NCBI RefSeq assembly: GCF_965137005.1
Contig: NZ_CBCRXM010000006.1
Coordinates: 113,207 to 177,206, forward strand
Direction of reading: 5' to 3'
Length of the DNA stretch: 64,000 nt
Source of the DNA: Sphingomonas_O antarctica
GTDB lineage: Bacteria > Pseudomonadota > Alphaproteobacteria > Sphingomonadales > Sphingomonadaceae
The notes below the pieces were generated by a model that searched no databases, was not told the origin of the DNA, and saw only the letters and a program-made list of their open reading frames with translations. Each line of letters starts with the position of its first letter. The first letter of the stretch is position 1. The translations under genes and the position numbers were made by a program. Of the stretch, positions 8,127 to 18,742 are shown piece by piece.

Positions 8127-9314
8127 ATGGATGATCTTCCCGACACGAGCCGAACCCCGGTCATTTCCCTGTCCGCATTGTTCCTGAAATTCCTCCGGTT
8201 CGGTTTGCTGGCCTTTGGCGGTCCGGTCGCGCAGATCGCAATGGTGCGGCAGGCTCTGGTCGAAGACGAACAATGGATCAGCAAGCCGCGGTTCAACCGG
8301 CTGCTCGCGGTGCTGCAGGTGTTGCCCGGCCCCGAAGCGCACGAGCTTTGCGTTCATCTCGGGATCGTCGCGCGTGGCCGGTTGGGCGGCTTGCTTGCCG
8401 GCCTCGGCTTCATGCTGCCCGGATTCCTTCTGATGCTGGTTGCCGGTTGGTTCTATGTCGGCTGGGTTGCCGGCCACCAGGTTTGGACCCGCCCGCTAAT
8501 CGGTTTGCAGATCGCTGTGCTGGCAGTGATCGTTCGCGCTGTCGTGCGCATTGGCGAACATGTCCTGGAAACTCCGTGGCTCTGGGCCGTTGCCGTGGCC
8601 AGCTGCGTTGCGACGCTGCTGGGTATCGCATTCTGGATTCCTTTGCTCGTCGGCGGGCTCGCTTACGCCGTGCGCCACAGGCCCATCCTTGTGTCTGCAA
8701 TAGTCGCGGCAGCATCGGCCCTTGCATGGCTGCTCCACGGCGACGCTGCGGCGGCTCCAATCGCCGTCAAAGGCGGCGCAGTCACCTTGATCGCCTTATT
8801 CCTGGCTGGTCTGAAAGGCGGAATGCTGACTTTTGGCGGCGCGTACACCGCCATTCCGTACGTTCGGGCGGATACGGTGGGGCGCGGCTGGATCGCCGAT
8901 GCCAGCTTTCTTGACGGCGTGGCCATTGCCGGCGTCCTGCCCGCGCCCTTGGTCATTTTCGCGACCTTCGCCGGCTATGTCATCGGCGGCGCGAATGGCG
9001 CGCTGGCGATTACGGCCGGCATGTTCCTCCCCGCCTTCGCCTTTTCGATGATCCTGTTCGAACGCCTCGAAGCGATCATCGAAAACCCGGCACTGCATGA
9101 CGTGTTGACGGGTATCGCCGCCGCGGTCGTCGGCATCATCGCCGCAACCGTCCTTCAACTGGGCGCAGCCGCTGCCGGCCGCGTGTCCTCCCCGGCCATC
9201 GCCGCCCTGCTTTTCGTCATCGCACTGGCGGCCGCTTGGCGGCTGAAAGGCGCTTGGGTGACGCCTGCGATCCTTGCCATGGGAGCGTTGGCGGGAGCCG
9301 CCTTGCCAATTTGA
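8127..9314 (+). CDS. chrA: Chromate transporter (ChrA/CHR family, two-domain)
   Basis: 395 residues made of two homologous CHR halves. The first carries LLAFGGP followed by a short charged segment (residues about 27-55); the second carries the matching MLTFGGAYTAIPYV. Each half is a bundle of hydrophobic helices. CHR proteins export chromate by proton antiport in characterised cases, but many chromosomal members have untested substrates. The start is the ATG at 8127, behind a GGAG-containing leader; the reading frame extends upstream through non-coding sequence. The gene stands alone, divergent from the glycosyltransferase operon and convergent with acsA, with a 209-base leader in which I see no clear operator. 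Confidence 0.88.
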   Translation: MDDLPDTSRTPVISLSALFLKFLRFGLLAFGGPVAQIAMVRQALVEDEQWISKPRFNRLLAVLQVLPGPEAHELCVHLGIVARGRLGGLLAGLGFMLPGFLLMLVAGWFYVGWVAGHQVWTRPLIGLQIAVLAVIVRAVVRIGEHVLETPWLWAVAVASCVATLLGIAFWIPLLVGGLAYAVRHRPILVSAIVAAASALAWLLHGDAAAAPIAVKGGAVTLIALFLAGLKGGMLTFGGAYTAIPYVRADTVGRGWIADASFLDGVAIAGVLPAPLVIFATFAGYVIGGANGALAITAGMFLPAFAFSMILFERLEAIIENPALHDVLTGIAAAVVGIIAATVLQLGAAAAGRVSSPAIAALLFVIALAAAWRLKGAWVTPAILAMGALAGAALPI

Positions 9315-9320
9315 ACGGCG

Positions 9321-11242
<1,922 letters not shown>

Positions 11243-11246
<4 letters not shown>

Positions 11247-13246
11247 CCGCCGTCCCCGCCAAATCGCAAACCCACCCACAACGTCCGTGGCGTGCCGAGG
11301 TCCTGCACGCCGCTTGACGAAATACCCGACACCACACGCGCGTCGAACAGGTTTTCGCCCCGCAGCGTCAGCTGCAATCCATGTCCAACCGGCAACGCCA
11401 CGACCGCATCCATCGTCGTCGCGGACGGCAGCCGCCGGACGTTCTGGTCATCCTCATATTGGCCCGCGCTGTGCCGCAACGTCGCGCCCAGCCGCCAGCC
11501 ATCGCGCGTCCAATCGACCGAGCCGGTTGCTTGCAACTTTGGCGACTGCGCCGGTCGCAGCCCGTTCAGCCCCGCTGCGATGCCGCTTGTCCGCACGCGC
11601 GCGTCGGCAAGCGCCAACGACCCGCGCAGGGTGAACGCGCCCAGCGGCACGCGCGCCTCCGCTTCCGCGCCTGTCACGTCGATCGCATCGAGGTTGAGCC
11701 GCTGGCGAAAACTCCCGCCCGCCGCGACGAAGCCGACTTGCGGAAACGTGCCCGGCCCCATCCCCAAAGTGACATTGCCGATCGCGCCGTCCAGCCGGTT
11801 GACGAATCCGGTCAGCGACAACGTCGCCCCGTGTCCGATCTCCAAGCCGCCCTCCGCACCCTGCAGCCGTTCCAGACCCAGCGCGGCATTGGCCGCCGTC
11901 GCATCCGCGCCCACGCGAAAGGGGCGATACAGTTCGTTGAGCGTGGGCAGGCGAAAGCCGGTATACGCCGCGACGCGCAGCCGGACGATCTCGCTCGCGC
12001 GCCATAATCCCCCCGCACGCGCCGAAACGCACGTCCCATCGCGCGATGGATAGCGCGCCGACTGGATCGGCGTCCCGCTGCCGATCAGCGTTTCGTCGAG
12101 CGTTCCGTCGGCGATCCGCCAATGGTCCGCACGCGCCCCGCCGGTCAGCGTCAGCGCGCCAAATTCCGCACTCCCTTCGGCGAACAGCCCCGCCACCGCA
12201 TTGACGCCGCCCGCACGGCGGAGCGCGGTGGGGGCGCCCGCGACGTAACGAAAGCGTTCGTTGGTGCGACCCGATTGCCGCCGCGCATCCGCGCCCACCC
12301 GCAACACGATATTATCGGGGAGCGGCGGGCGCACTTCGACCTTGCCGCCAATTCCCAAAGCCGGCGTGTTGAATTGGTCGAGCGTCGGGGTGACGATCGC
12401 GCGCGCCGCATCGATCGCCACGAACCCGGAGGTAAAGCGACGCGCCTGAACATAGCCCAGCGCCTCGACGCGCCACGCGCCGTGGCCGACAAAACGAAGC
12501 GAGGCGTCGGCCCCCTTGCTCGATGAATCCGTGCCGCGCAATCCGCGTAGGCGCCGGTCTTCGAACAAGCGCAGCGCCGGTTGCAGCTCGCCATTGCCCA
12601 CGGGCACGACCGCGCGCATTTGCCCGGTCCAGCTGCGATAGCGCGCCGCGACATCCGCGGGCCCACGCTGGTCCGGCGGGATGATCACATAGCCATCGCC
12701 CCGGTCGAACCCGCCCGCGATCGTGACGAACCCGTCGCCCAGCCGCCGTCCGATCAGCGCATCACCCTGCACCGAAGCGCGCGACCCGCCCGCCAGGCTC
12801 GCCTCGGTCCGCGGCGAAGGCGCGCGGCTGAACAATTCGATCGTCCCGGCCAGCGCCCCCGCTCCGAATGCCCCCGCCCCGCCGCCGCGCGTCACACGCG
12901 CCGCGCCCAGCGTCTCGGGCTTCAGCGCCGAATAGGGAATATAGCCCGCAAACGGATCGTCCTGCGGCACCCCGTCCAGCGTCACCAGCACGCGGCTGGC
13001 GGCATTCCCGCCCAGCGCGCGCAGCGTCGCGCCCTGGCTCGTCGGATTGGCGGCACGGCTGTCGGTCCGGCGAAACTGCTGGAACCCCGCGGCGTCGGAC
13101 AGGACGTCCTCGATGCGGTTCGAGGCGCTCCCCGTCAGCCGGTCGCGCGCGATGGTCACGCTGCCGAACGCATCCTGGGCCACCGGCGCGGGCAGCCCCT
13201 GCCCGGTGACGACTATGATTGGCGGATCGGGCGGCAGCGCGGGCAT
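11243..13246 (-). CDS. TonB-dependent outer-membrane receptor, no signal peptide in frame
   Basis: 667 residues with an N-terminal plug (VTGQGLP about 14-20, LRALGGNAASRVLVTLDGVP, FGAGALAGTIELF) and a beta-barrel of alternating strands to the C-terminus. Such receptors import siderophores, cobalamin or glycans. Two oddities are visible. First, the mature-type sequence starts almost at the first Met, and an in-frame TAG lies 18 bases upstream, so no signal peptide can be encoded in this frame. Second, the usual C-terminal aromatic residue (LRF) is followed by five extra residues GGDGG created by the overlap with acsA. Substrate unknown. The gene begins 15 bases after the polysaccharide locus, suggesting its 5' end was lost or replaced there. 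Confidence 0.85.
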
Positions 13247-13261
13247 GACGCCCTTATGGCG

Positions 13262-14428
13262 CTATCGCCGCTCCGGGCCTAGCGGCAGTTCCGACAGGTC
13301 GGTGCGATCCCATTGCTCGAAATCGGGCATCACTTCGCCCGGCTGAACCTGCAACTTGTCGAACTTCCAGGGATGAACCTGCTGCGGCTTGAGGATGTCG
13401 TAATATTCGTCCTCGCTCATCTTCAGGATGTCGAGGAACCAGTCCATCGAGGCGGGGCGTTTGCCATCATATTGAAACTCGGTCTCGACGCCCTCTTCGC
13501 GCGTCTTGCGACCGTTGCGGATATCGATCGACATCAGGTGATTGGTGCGACCGTAGCCGCGCTTCACGAATTTCGAAAAGTCGCGCATCCCCTGGAATGT
13601 GCATTCGACCTTTTCGTAATGGAATTCGGGCGGCACGCCCTCGACGCGCTGGCCGACCCAGCCGAGTTCGCGACCGATCGTTTCGACATTCTCGCGCGTG
13701 TCCCATTCGATGTAATTGCCGAGGCAGATCGAGCGGACTTTCAGGCGGATGAGGTCCTTGCGCTTGGGATAATCGAACATCCACAGGTCGCGGCGTTCGA
13801 CGCGCCCTTCCAGGAATTCATACATATCATCGGCGGTGATCCCCTGATTCATCAGGCGATTGAAGCGCTTTTCGTCGACCTCCTCCATTTCTTCGAAGGT
13901 GTACCAGCTGTGATATTCGGCGGTGCTTTCACCCCAGAAAAGGAGCGGCACTTCGAACTTCACCGCGAAATGCATCACGCCCGCGTAAATGCCGGTGTGG
14001 CAGTGCCAGCAGAAATCGCCGCGGCGCTTGAACGCTTCCAGCATCGTTTCGCGGACGGTATGGAAACTGGTCGTGAACTCGATCACGTCGACGCCCAGCT
14101 TCTTGAACACCATCGTGTTCATCTCGTCGATGTGCGGGCGATACCCCCAGTGATTGTACCGCACGACCAGCGGCTTCATCTTGAGGACTTTGACGATGTA
14201 CCACAGCTGGAACACGCTGTCCTTGCCGCCCGAAAACGGCACGATGCAGTCGTACGTCGCCTTGCCCTTATACTCCTCGACGATCGCGTCGAGCTGACGG
14301 CCGCGATCGACCCAGTCGATCTTGTCCTGCTTGAATTCGACCTGGCGGCAGACGCTGCACACGCCCTCCTCATCGAATGTGATCGTGTCGACCGTCTCGG
14401 GCACGAGGCAGCGGGTGCATTTACGCAA
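13262..14428 (-). CDS. N-acetyl sugar amidotransferase (WbpG/PseA family)
   Basis: 388 residues. Cys4, Cys7, Cys24 and Cys27 form two CxxC pairs at the N-terminus, and the PP-loop PFSGGKDS at 64-71 binds ATP for substrate adenylation. This is the layout of WbpG/PseA-type enzymes, which turn an N-acetyl group of a sugar (or of a CMP-nonulosonic acid) into an acetamidino group using ammonia. Ammonia comes from dedicated HisH and HisF partners; both are encoded 11 kb away at 24990-26380. Its closest neighbour is the CMP-sugar synthetase 30 bases upstream, which fits a nonulosonic acid substrate. Family assignment is strong; the exact substrate is inferred. Confidence 0.88.
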   Translation of the reverse strand: MRKCTRCLVPETVDTITFDEEGVCSVCRQVEFKQDKIDWVDRGRQLDAIVEEYKGKATYDCIVPFSGGKDSVFQLWYIVKVLKMKPLVVRYNHWGYRPHIDEMNTMVFKKLGVDVIEFTTSFHTVRETMLEAFKRRGDFCWHCHTGIYAGVMHFAVKFEVPLLFWGESTAEYHSWYTFEEMEEVDEKRFNRLMNQGITADDMYEFLEGRVERRDLWMFDYPKRKDLIRLKVRSICLGNYIEWDTRENVETIGRELGWVGQRVEGVPPEFHYEKVECTFQGMRDFSKFVKRGYGRTNHLMSIDIRNGRKTREEGVETEFQYDGKRPASMDWFLDILKMSEDEYYDILKPQQVHPWKFDKLQVQPGEVMPDFEQWDRTDLSELPLGPERR

Positions 14429-14458
14429 GGTTATGGTCCTTCGGGAGCGCCTCGGCGA

Positions 14459-15187
14459 TCAGCCGCGCGGCAAGTCTTCTCGGTGCGCCATTACCCCTTC
14501 GACGCACCAAAAGTCCACGATGTCGTCAATCTCCAGCGCCTTGTGCCGTGCGGTCACGTAACCCAGCGTCCGCCGATGCGCGAAACCCTGATGCTCACGC
14601 AGCGCATCGGGAGTCGAAATATACAGCGATCCGTCCAGCGCATGGACCGGCGGCAAGTCCTGCCGGCGCGGCAGTTCGGCAAAGTCTCCGCCACCCAACG
14701 GGCTGATCGCGCCTTCATCATCGCGCGTCACACAAAACGCCGGATGCACCGTTTCAAGCAACGTCACCCCGACGATCGCATCCGCGCGGTCGCGCGCGGC
14801 ATGGAGCTGGGCAAGTGCCGCATCGACATCCGCCCCTTCGGTCAGCGGCGAGGTCGGCTCGAGCAACACCACGTAATCATAAACCTCGTCATCCGCCGCC
14901 AGCGTATCGACGGCGTGGAGGATGAAGCCCAGACTCGGCGCGGTATCGACCGCCAGTTCAGCAGGCCGCAGAAACGGCACATCGGCCCCCGCCTGCCGCG
15001 CCAATTCGGCATAGTCCGGGTCGTCGGTCGAACAGATCACCCGGTCGATGCACGCGGAGGCGCGCGCAGCGTGGATCGGCCAGGCGAGCAAGGGTTTACC
15101 GTGCAGCATCCGTACATTCTTTCCCGGCAGCCCTTTCGATCCGCTGCGTGCGGGTACGATGCACAGGACGCGCGCGCCGTCGATCAT
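14459..15187 (-). CDS. neuA: CMP-nonulosonic acid cytidylyltransferase (NeuA/LegF type)
   Basis: 242 residues with the family's N-terminal CTP-binding loop PARSGSKGLPGKN at 12-24 and ICSTDDPDYAELA further on. It activates a nonulosonic acid (sialic, legionaminic or related) with CTP to a CMP-sugar in the cytosol. The NeuB and NeuC enzymes that would supply its substrate are at 42.5-44.7 kb on the other strand. The start overlaps the upstream glycosyltransferase stop by 4 bases. With dehydratase, aminotransferase and acetyltransferase genes also present, a legionaminic-type acid is more likely than Neu5Ac. It could also activate a Kdo-like sugar. Confidence 0.88.
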   Translation of the reverse strand: MIDGARVLCIVPARSGSKGLPGKNVRMLHGKPLLAWPIHAARASACIDRVICSTDDPDYAELARQAGADVPFLRPAELAVDTAPSLGFILHAVDTLAADDEVYDYVVLLEPTSPLTEGADVDAALAQLHAARDRADAIVGVTLLETVHPAFCVTRDDEGAISPLGGGDFAELPRRQDLPPVHALDGSLYISTPDALREHQGFAHRRTLGYVTARHKALEIDDIVDFWCVEGVMAHREDLPRG

Positions 15188-15969
15188 GCGCCGGGTGTCG
15201 GTAAAGCGCCCAGTCGCGCACGAATGCGCTGGAGGGAGCGATCGACGATCTTGCGCGCATAGAACAAGGGCAGCGGATAACGGATGCCGTTGGCCGCCTG
15301 CCCGCGCCGGACCTCGTCATTCTGCAGCTTGATGCTCGCGGCATTGCCGCCAGTGACGCCGCCTTCGCGCATCCGCACCATCACGTCGGGCAGATGCACG
15401 TCCTTGACGCCGAAGCGGTAAAAGACGCGGTTCATGAATTCGACGTCGGCGGCCATGCGATAGTTCAGATCGAACTGGCCAACCCGGTCGTACACCGAGC
15501 GGCGCAGGAAGAGCGTCGGGTGCGGCGGGTGAAACCCCTGGCGCACCACCGTGCGGGGCATCGGCCGCGACTTCCAATAGCGCGTGACCTGCGAAACATC
15601 GTCCTGCTTCACATAAAACAGATCGCCGTGCACCGCCTCGACCGACGGGTCTTCGAAGGCACGCATGACGCGCTCGATCACGCGGTCGTGCGCGTACAAA
15701 TCGTCCGAATTGAGATAGCCGATGACCTCGCCTGTCGCGAGGCCGAGCGCCTTGTTATACGCATCGTACAGCCCCTTGTCGGGTTCGGAAACGGTGCGCG
15801 TAACATGCCCGCCGTCGCGCGCGACGACCGCCATCGTATCGTCCTTCGACGCGCCGTCGACGATGATATGCTCGATCTCGGGATAGGTTTGTGCCGCCAC
15901 CGAACGCAGCGTGTCGGCGATGGTCGCGCCGCTATTGTAACAAACGGTCAGCAGGCTGATGGTGGTCAT
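15184..15969 (-). CDS. Family 2 glycosyltransferase
   Basis: 261 residues with a GT-A fold: SLLTVCYNSGATI at the N-terminus, the PDKGLYDAYNKA segment around residue 62, and NSDD as the metal-binding DXD equivalent at about 88-91. FHPPHPTLFLRR is typical of WcaA-like transferases that extend capsule or O-antigen units. It is cytosolic with a basic, amphipathic C-terminal region probably at the membrane. It overlaps both neighbours by 4 bases, so it is translationally coupled with the RmlC-like epimerase gene and neuA. Donor unknown; a GDP-6-deoxyhexose made by the adjacent Gmd is one option. Confidence 0.88.
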   Translation of the reverse strand: MTTISLLTVCYNSGATIADTLRSVAAQTYPEIEHIIVDGASKDDTMAVVARDGGHVTRTVSEPDKGLYDAYNKALGLATGEVIGYLNSDDLYAHDRVIERVMRAFEDPSVEAVHGDLFYVKQDDVSQVTRYWKSRPMPRTVVRQGFHPPHPTLFLRRSVYDRVGQFDLNYRMAADVEFMNRVFYRFGVKDVHLPDVMVRMREGGVTGGNAASIKLQNDEVRRGQAANGIRYPLPLFYARKIVDRSLQRIRARLGALPTPGA

Positions 15970-16436
15970 GCGGCTGTCGCGCGTAGCGGCGGTGCCGCGC
16001 GGTCCTTGGCGGACAGGATCGGGCTGTCATAACCCATCGCTGCCAGCTCGTCGCCGATCGCAAAGGCTTGCTCGCTCGCCTCGTCATAGCGGCCGTCGCA
16101 CATATATTCGAATAGAGTGTCCTCGATCGCGAGAAAGCCGTGGGCATAGTGCGGCGCGATGCGGACCCAGCCGTCGGCGGGCGACAATTCGCGCGTTTCG
16201 AGCGGACGGCTCGCTTCGCGCAGATCGGCGACGGCGTCGAGAATGAGCCCCGATACGACGCGAATAACCTTGGTCTGCGGCGACGGCGTCATCTGCGCGT
16301 GCAGCCCGCGAAACACCCCGGCCTTGGAGAATGACCGCTTGAGCACGCAGCGCTCGCTCTCATGCAATACCTGCAACCAGCCGCGCGCATCCTCGAAGCG
16401 CGGCCCCTCGGCATCGACCGCCTCGAATGCGCTCAT
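15966..16436 (-). CDS. dTDP-4-dehydrorhamnose 3,5-epimerase-like cupin (RmlC family)
   Basis: 156 residues, shorter than typical RmlC (about 180-190). VFRGLHAQ places the catalytic-type His at 46, Lys56 follows at the same spacing of 10 residues as in RmlC, and IAPHYAHGF and the FEYMCDGRY strand complete the active-site region. RmlC epimerises 4-keto-6-deoxy sugars at C3 and C5. No rmlA, rmlB or rmlD is in the window, but gmd precedes it with a 4-base overlap. The likely substrate is therefore GDP-4-keto-6-deoxymannose or a product of it. This is inference from operon structure. Confidence 0.8.
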   Translation of the reverse strand: MSAFEAVDAEGPRFEDARGWLQVLHESERCVLKRSFSKAGVFRGLHAQMTPSPQTKVIRVVSGLILDAVADLREASRPLETRELSPADGWVRIAPHYAHGFLAIEDTLFEYMCDGRYDEASEQAFAIGDELAAMGYDSPILSAKDRAAPPLRATAA

Positions 16437-17557
16437 GAGGTCCAGTCGACGGCCTGAACATGCCGCGCCTGGCGCGCCGCCAGCAAATCGGACTCGACCA
16501 TTTCGTCCACCAATTGGGCAAAGCTGATTTCCGGGGTCCAGCCCAGCTTTTGTCGCGCCTTGGTCGCATCGCCGAGCAACGTCTCGACTTCAGCCGGGCG
16601 AAAATAATGCGGGTCGACACGGACGATGACGTCGCCGACGCTGACCGCGGGACAGCGCTTTTCGGCGGCGCCCTCGGCGATCGCCGTCACCACGGCATGT
16701 TCCTCGATACCGGCCCCGCGCCAATCGAGAGCCAAGCCGATCCGCATCGCCGCCTGCTCGACGAACTGACGCACGCTATATTGGACGCCCGTGGCGATGA
16801 CATAGTCGTCGGGTTCATCCTGCTGCAGCATCATCCACTGCATGCGTACATAGTCCTTGGCATGGCCCCAGTCGCGCAAGGCGTCGAGGTTGCCGAGGAA
16901 CAGGCATTTGCTCTGTCCCTGCGCGATCTCCGCCAGCCCGCGCGTAATCTTGCGGGTGACGAAGGTTTCGCCGCGACGCTCGGACTCATGGTTGAACAGG
17001 ATGCCGTTCGACGCATGCATGCCGTACGCTTCGCGGTAATTGACCACGCTCCAATAGGCATAGAGCTTGGCCACACCGTAGGGGCTGCGCGGATGAAACG
17101 GCGTCGTCTCGCTCTGCGGCGTTTCCTGCACCAGGCCGTATAATTCCGATGTCGATGCCTGGTAAAAGCGCGTCCGCTTTTCCATTTCCAGGAACCGCAC
17201 CGCTTCCAGCAAGCGCAGCGTGCCGATGGCATCGACATCGGCCGTATATTCGGGCGCTTCGAAACTCACCGCGACATGGCTCTGCGCGCCGAGGTTGTAG
17301 ATTTCGTCGGGTTGCGTTTCGCGGATGATCCGCACCAGATTGCTGGTGTCGGTCAGGTCGCCATAATGCATCTTGAACCGCACATCCTTGTCGTGCGGGT
17401 CCTGATAAATGTGGTCGACGCGCTGCGTGTTGAACAGGCTCGAACGGCGCTTGATGCCGTGAACCTCATAACCCTTGTCCAACAGGAATTCGGCGAGATA
17501 CGATCCGTCCTGCCCGGTGACTCCGGTGATCAAGGCGATCTTGCGCTCTGCGGTCAT
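16433..17557 (-). CDS. gmd: GDP-mannose 4,6-dehydratase
   Basis: 374 residues of the extended SDR family. TGVTGQDG at 11-18 is the Gmd form of the NADP-binding loop, the RRSSLFNTQRVDH segment is specific for GDP-mannose dehydratases, and the catalytic set includes Ser/Thr at 135-137, Glu138, Tyr160 and Lys164 (YGVAK). It makes GDP-4-keto-6-deoxy-D-mannose, precursor of GDP-fucose, GDP-rhamnose or GDP-perosamine. No GDP-fucose synthase or Rmd is present here, so the next step must use the RmlC-like epimerase, an aminotransferase, or an enzyme elsewhere. Confidence 0.95.
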   Translation of the reverse strand: MTAERKIALITGVTGQDGSYLAEFLLDKGYEVHGIKRRSSLFNTQRVDHIYQDPHDKDVRFKMHYGDLTDTSNLVRIIRETQPDEIYNLGAQSHVAVSFEAPEYTADVDAIGTLRLLEAVRFLEMEKRTRFYQASTSELYGLVQETPQSETTPFHPRSPYGVAKLYAYWSVVNYREAYGMHASNGILFNHESERRGETFVTRKITRGLAEIAQGQSKCLFLGNLDALRDWGHAKDYVRMQWMMLQQDEPDDYVIATGVQYSVRQFVEQAAMRIGLALDWRGAGIEEHAVVTAIAEGAAEKRCPAVSVGDVIVRVDPHYFRPAEVETLLGDATKARQKLGWTPEISFAQLVDEMVESDLLAARQARHVQAVDWTS

Positions 17558-18726
17558 GCTCCCTGCTTCCGCAGCGAAACGCGCGACACGCTGCCCGTCG
17601 CGCCATCATCCGAGGCCACCGACAGGAACGTCAGCAATTGCGCGGGGCAATTCGCTGGCACTTTGACCATCATGTCGATCGGACGAGAGGCCATCGGCAA
17701 TGAACCCAGCGTAGCGCCCCCCGGTCCCGCACACACGATCGACCAGTTGGCCTTGCCGTGATCGATGCTGCCGTCGATCGTCAGCCGATAATCGCCTGCG
17801 GGGAGGGTGAGCAGCTGCCGGGCGATTTCGGATACCCGATTGACCGGTGCCTCGAACATCATGCCCGCTTTGCCGTCCGCATTGATCCCGCGCGTGACCT
17901 GCGCCGAACCATCCTGGCCCAGGGCCCATTCGAACGCGCCGACGCCGGTCGGTTTCGCGAAAGCCGGATCGCTGATCCAATCTCCGCCAGTCAACCGAGC
18001 GGCGGATATGGCGCGGACCGGTCGCAATTCGGTATAGGCGCCCTTGTCCGACAACCGGCTGGCGAGTTGCGCGACGACTTCATCGGGCAACGGGCGATGC
18101 TTGTTGAAAGCGAGCGAAAGCGCGGCGAGCCCATGGGTTTCCGGACTGTTATCGATGGCCCAGCGGAGGAATGGATCGGCCCACGGCGCCCCTGTCATAC
18201 GACGCGCCAGCGGCTCGATCACACGCGGTTCCGCCGTCGCACCCGCCAACACCGGGAACAGAATCGCCGGCGCCTTGTCCGATGTCCGCAAGGCAACATC
18301 GAAATGTTCCAGCGCACCCGGCACATCGTCGCGCGCAACCGCTCGATTGATCAGCCATAATTGGCCCGGCAGGTCGCGCCGCGACAGCCGTGCCGATCCG
18401 GCGATCAGGCGCTCTGCCATCGGCAAATCGCCGCGCTCGTCCGCTGCAAAACCAAGTATCCGGTAAGGTGTGCTCAATGTCGCATCACGTTCGATCGCCT
18501 GACGCGCATAGCCGGCGGCGCGCTGCAGGCCGTTCGGCTCGATCAGCGCGCTTTCGGCGAGCGTCACGAGTGCGCGCGCATCACCCGGCGAAGCCCTGAG
18601 CGCCAGTTCGGGCGCGGCGCGACGGGCCGATGCGGCGATGCTGACGCGTGCGGTGACGACCGCAAGCAACAGAACGACGACAAGGATGACACCGGTCGCA
18701 ACCGGCCCGCGCTGGATCACACGCAT
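17554..18726 (-). CDS. Membrane-anchored TPR-like protein of the polysaccharide locus, function unknown
   Basis: 390 residues from the ATG at 18724-18726, 16 bases after the Wzc stop; earlier in-frame starts would overlap wzc. One transmembrane helix (VILVVVLLLAVVTARV, about 15-30) is followed by a helical TPR-like region (about 45-260) and a C-terminal region rich in beta strands that may be a carbohydrate-binding-like fold. The product should face the periplasm. I do not recognise a named family. Its place between wzc and gmd, with a 4-base overlap to gmd, points to a part in assembly or export of the glycan. Confidence 0.65.
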   Translation of the reverse strand: MRVIQRGPVATGVILVVVLLLAVVTARVSIAASARRAAPELALRASPGDARALVTLAESALIEPNGLQRAAGYARQAIERDATLSTPYRILGFAADERGDLPMAERLIAGSARLSRRDLPGQLWLINRAVARDDVPGALEHFDVALRTSDKAPAILFPVLAGATAEPRVIEPLARRMTGAPWADPFLRWAIDNSPETHGLAALSLAFNKHRPLPDEVVAQLASRLSDKGAYTELRPVRAISAARLTGGDWISDPAFAKPTGVGAFEWALGQDGSAQVTRGINADGKAGMMFEAPVNRVSEIARQLLTLPAGDYRLTIDGSIDHGKANWSIVCAGPGGATLGSLPMASRPIDMMVKVPANCPAQLLTFLSVASDDGATGSVSRVSLRKQGA

Positions 18727-18742
18727 GGTCGGGCGCTCATGC

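Noticed and set aside
8127..9314. Evidence of a metal-resistance island
   Set aside because: Only a single CHR protein is present, with no regulator or other resistance gene, and many chromosomal CHR proteins have untested substrates.
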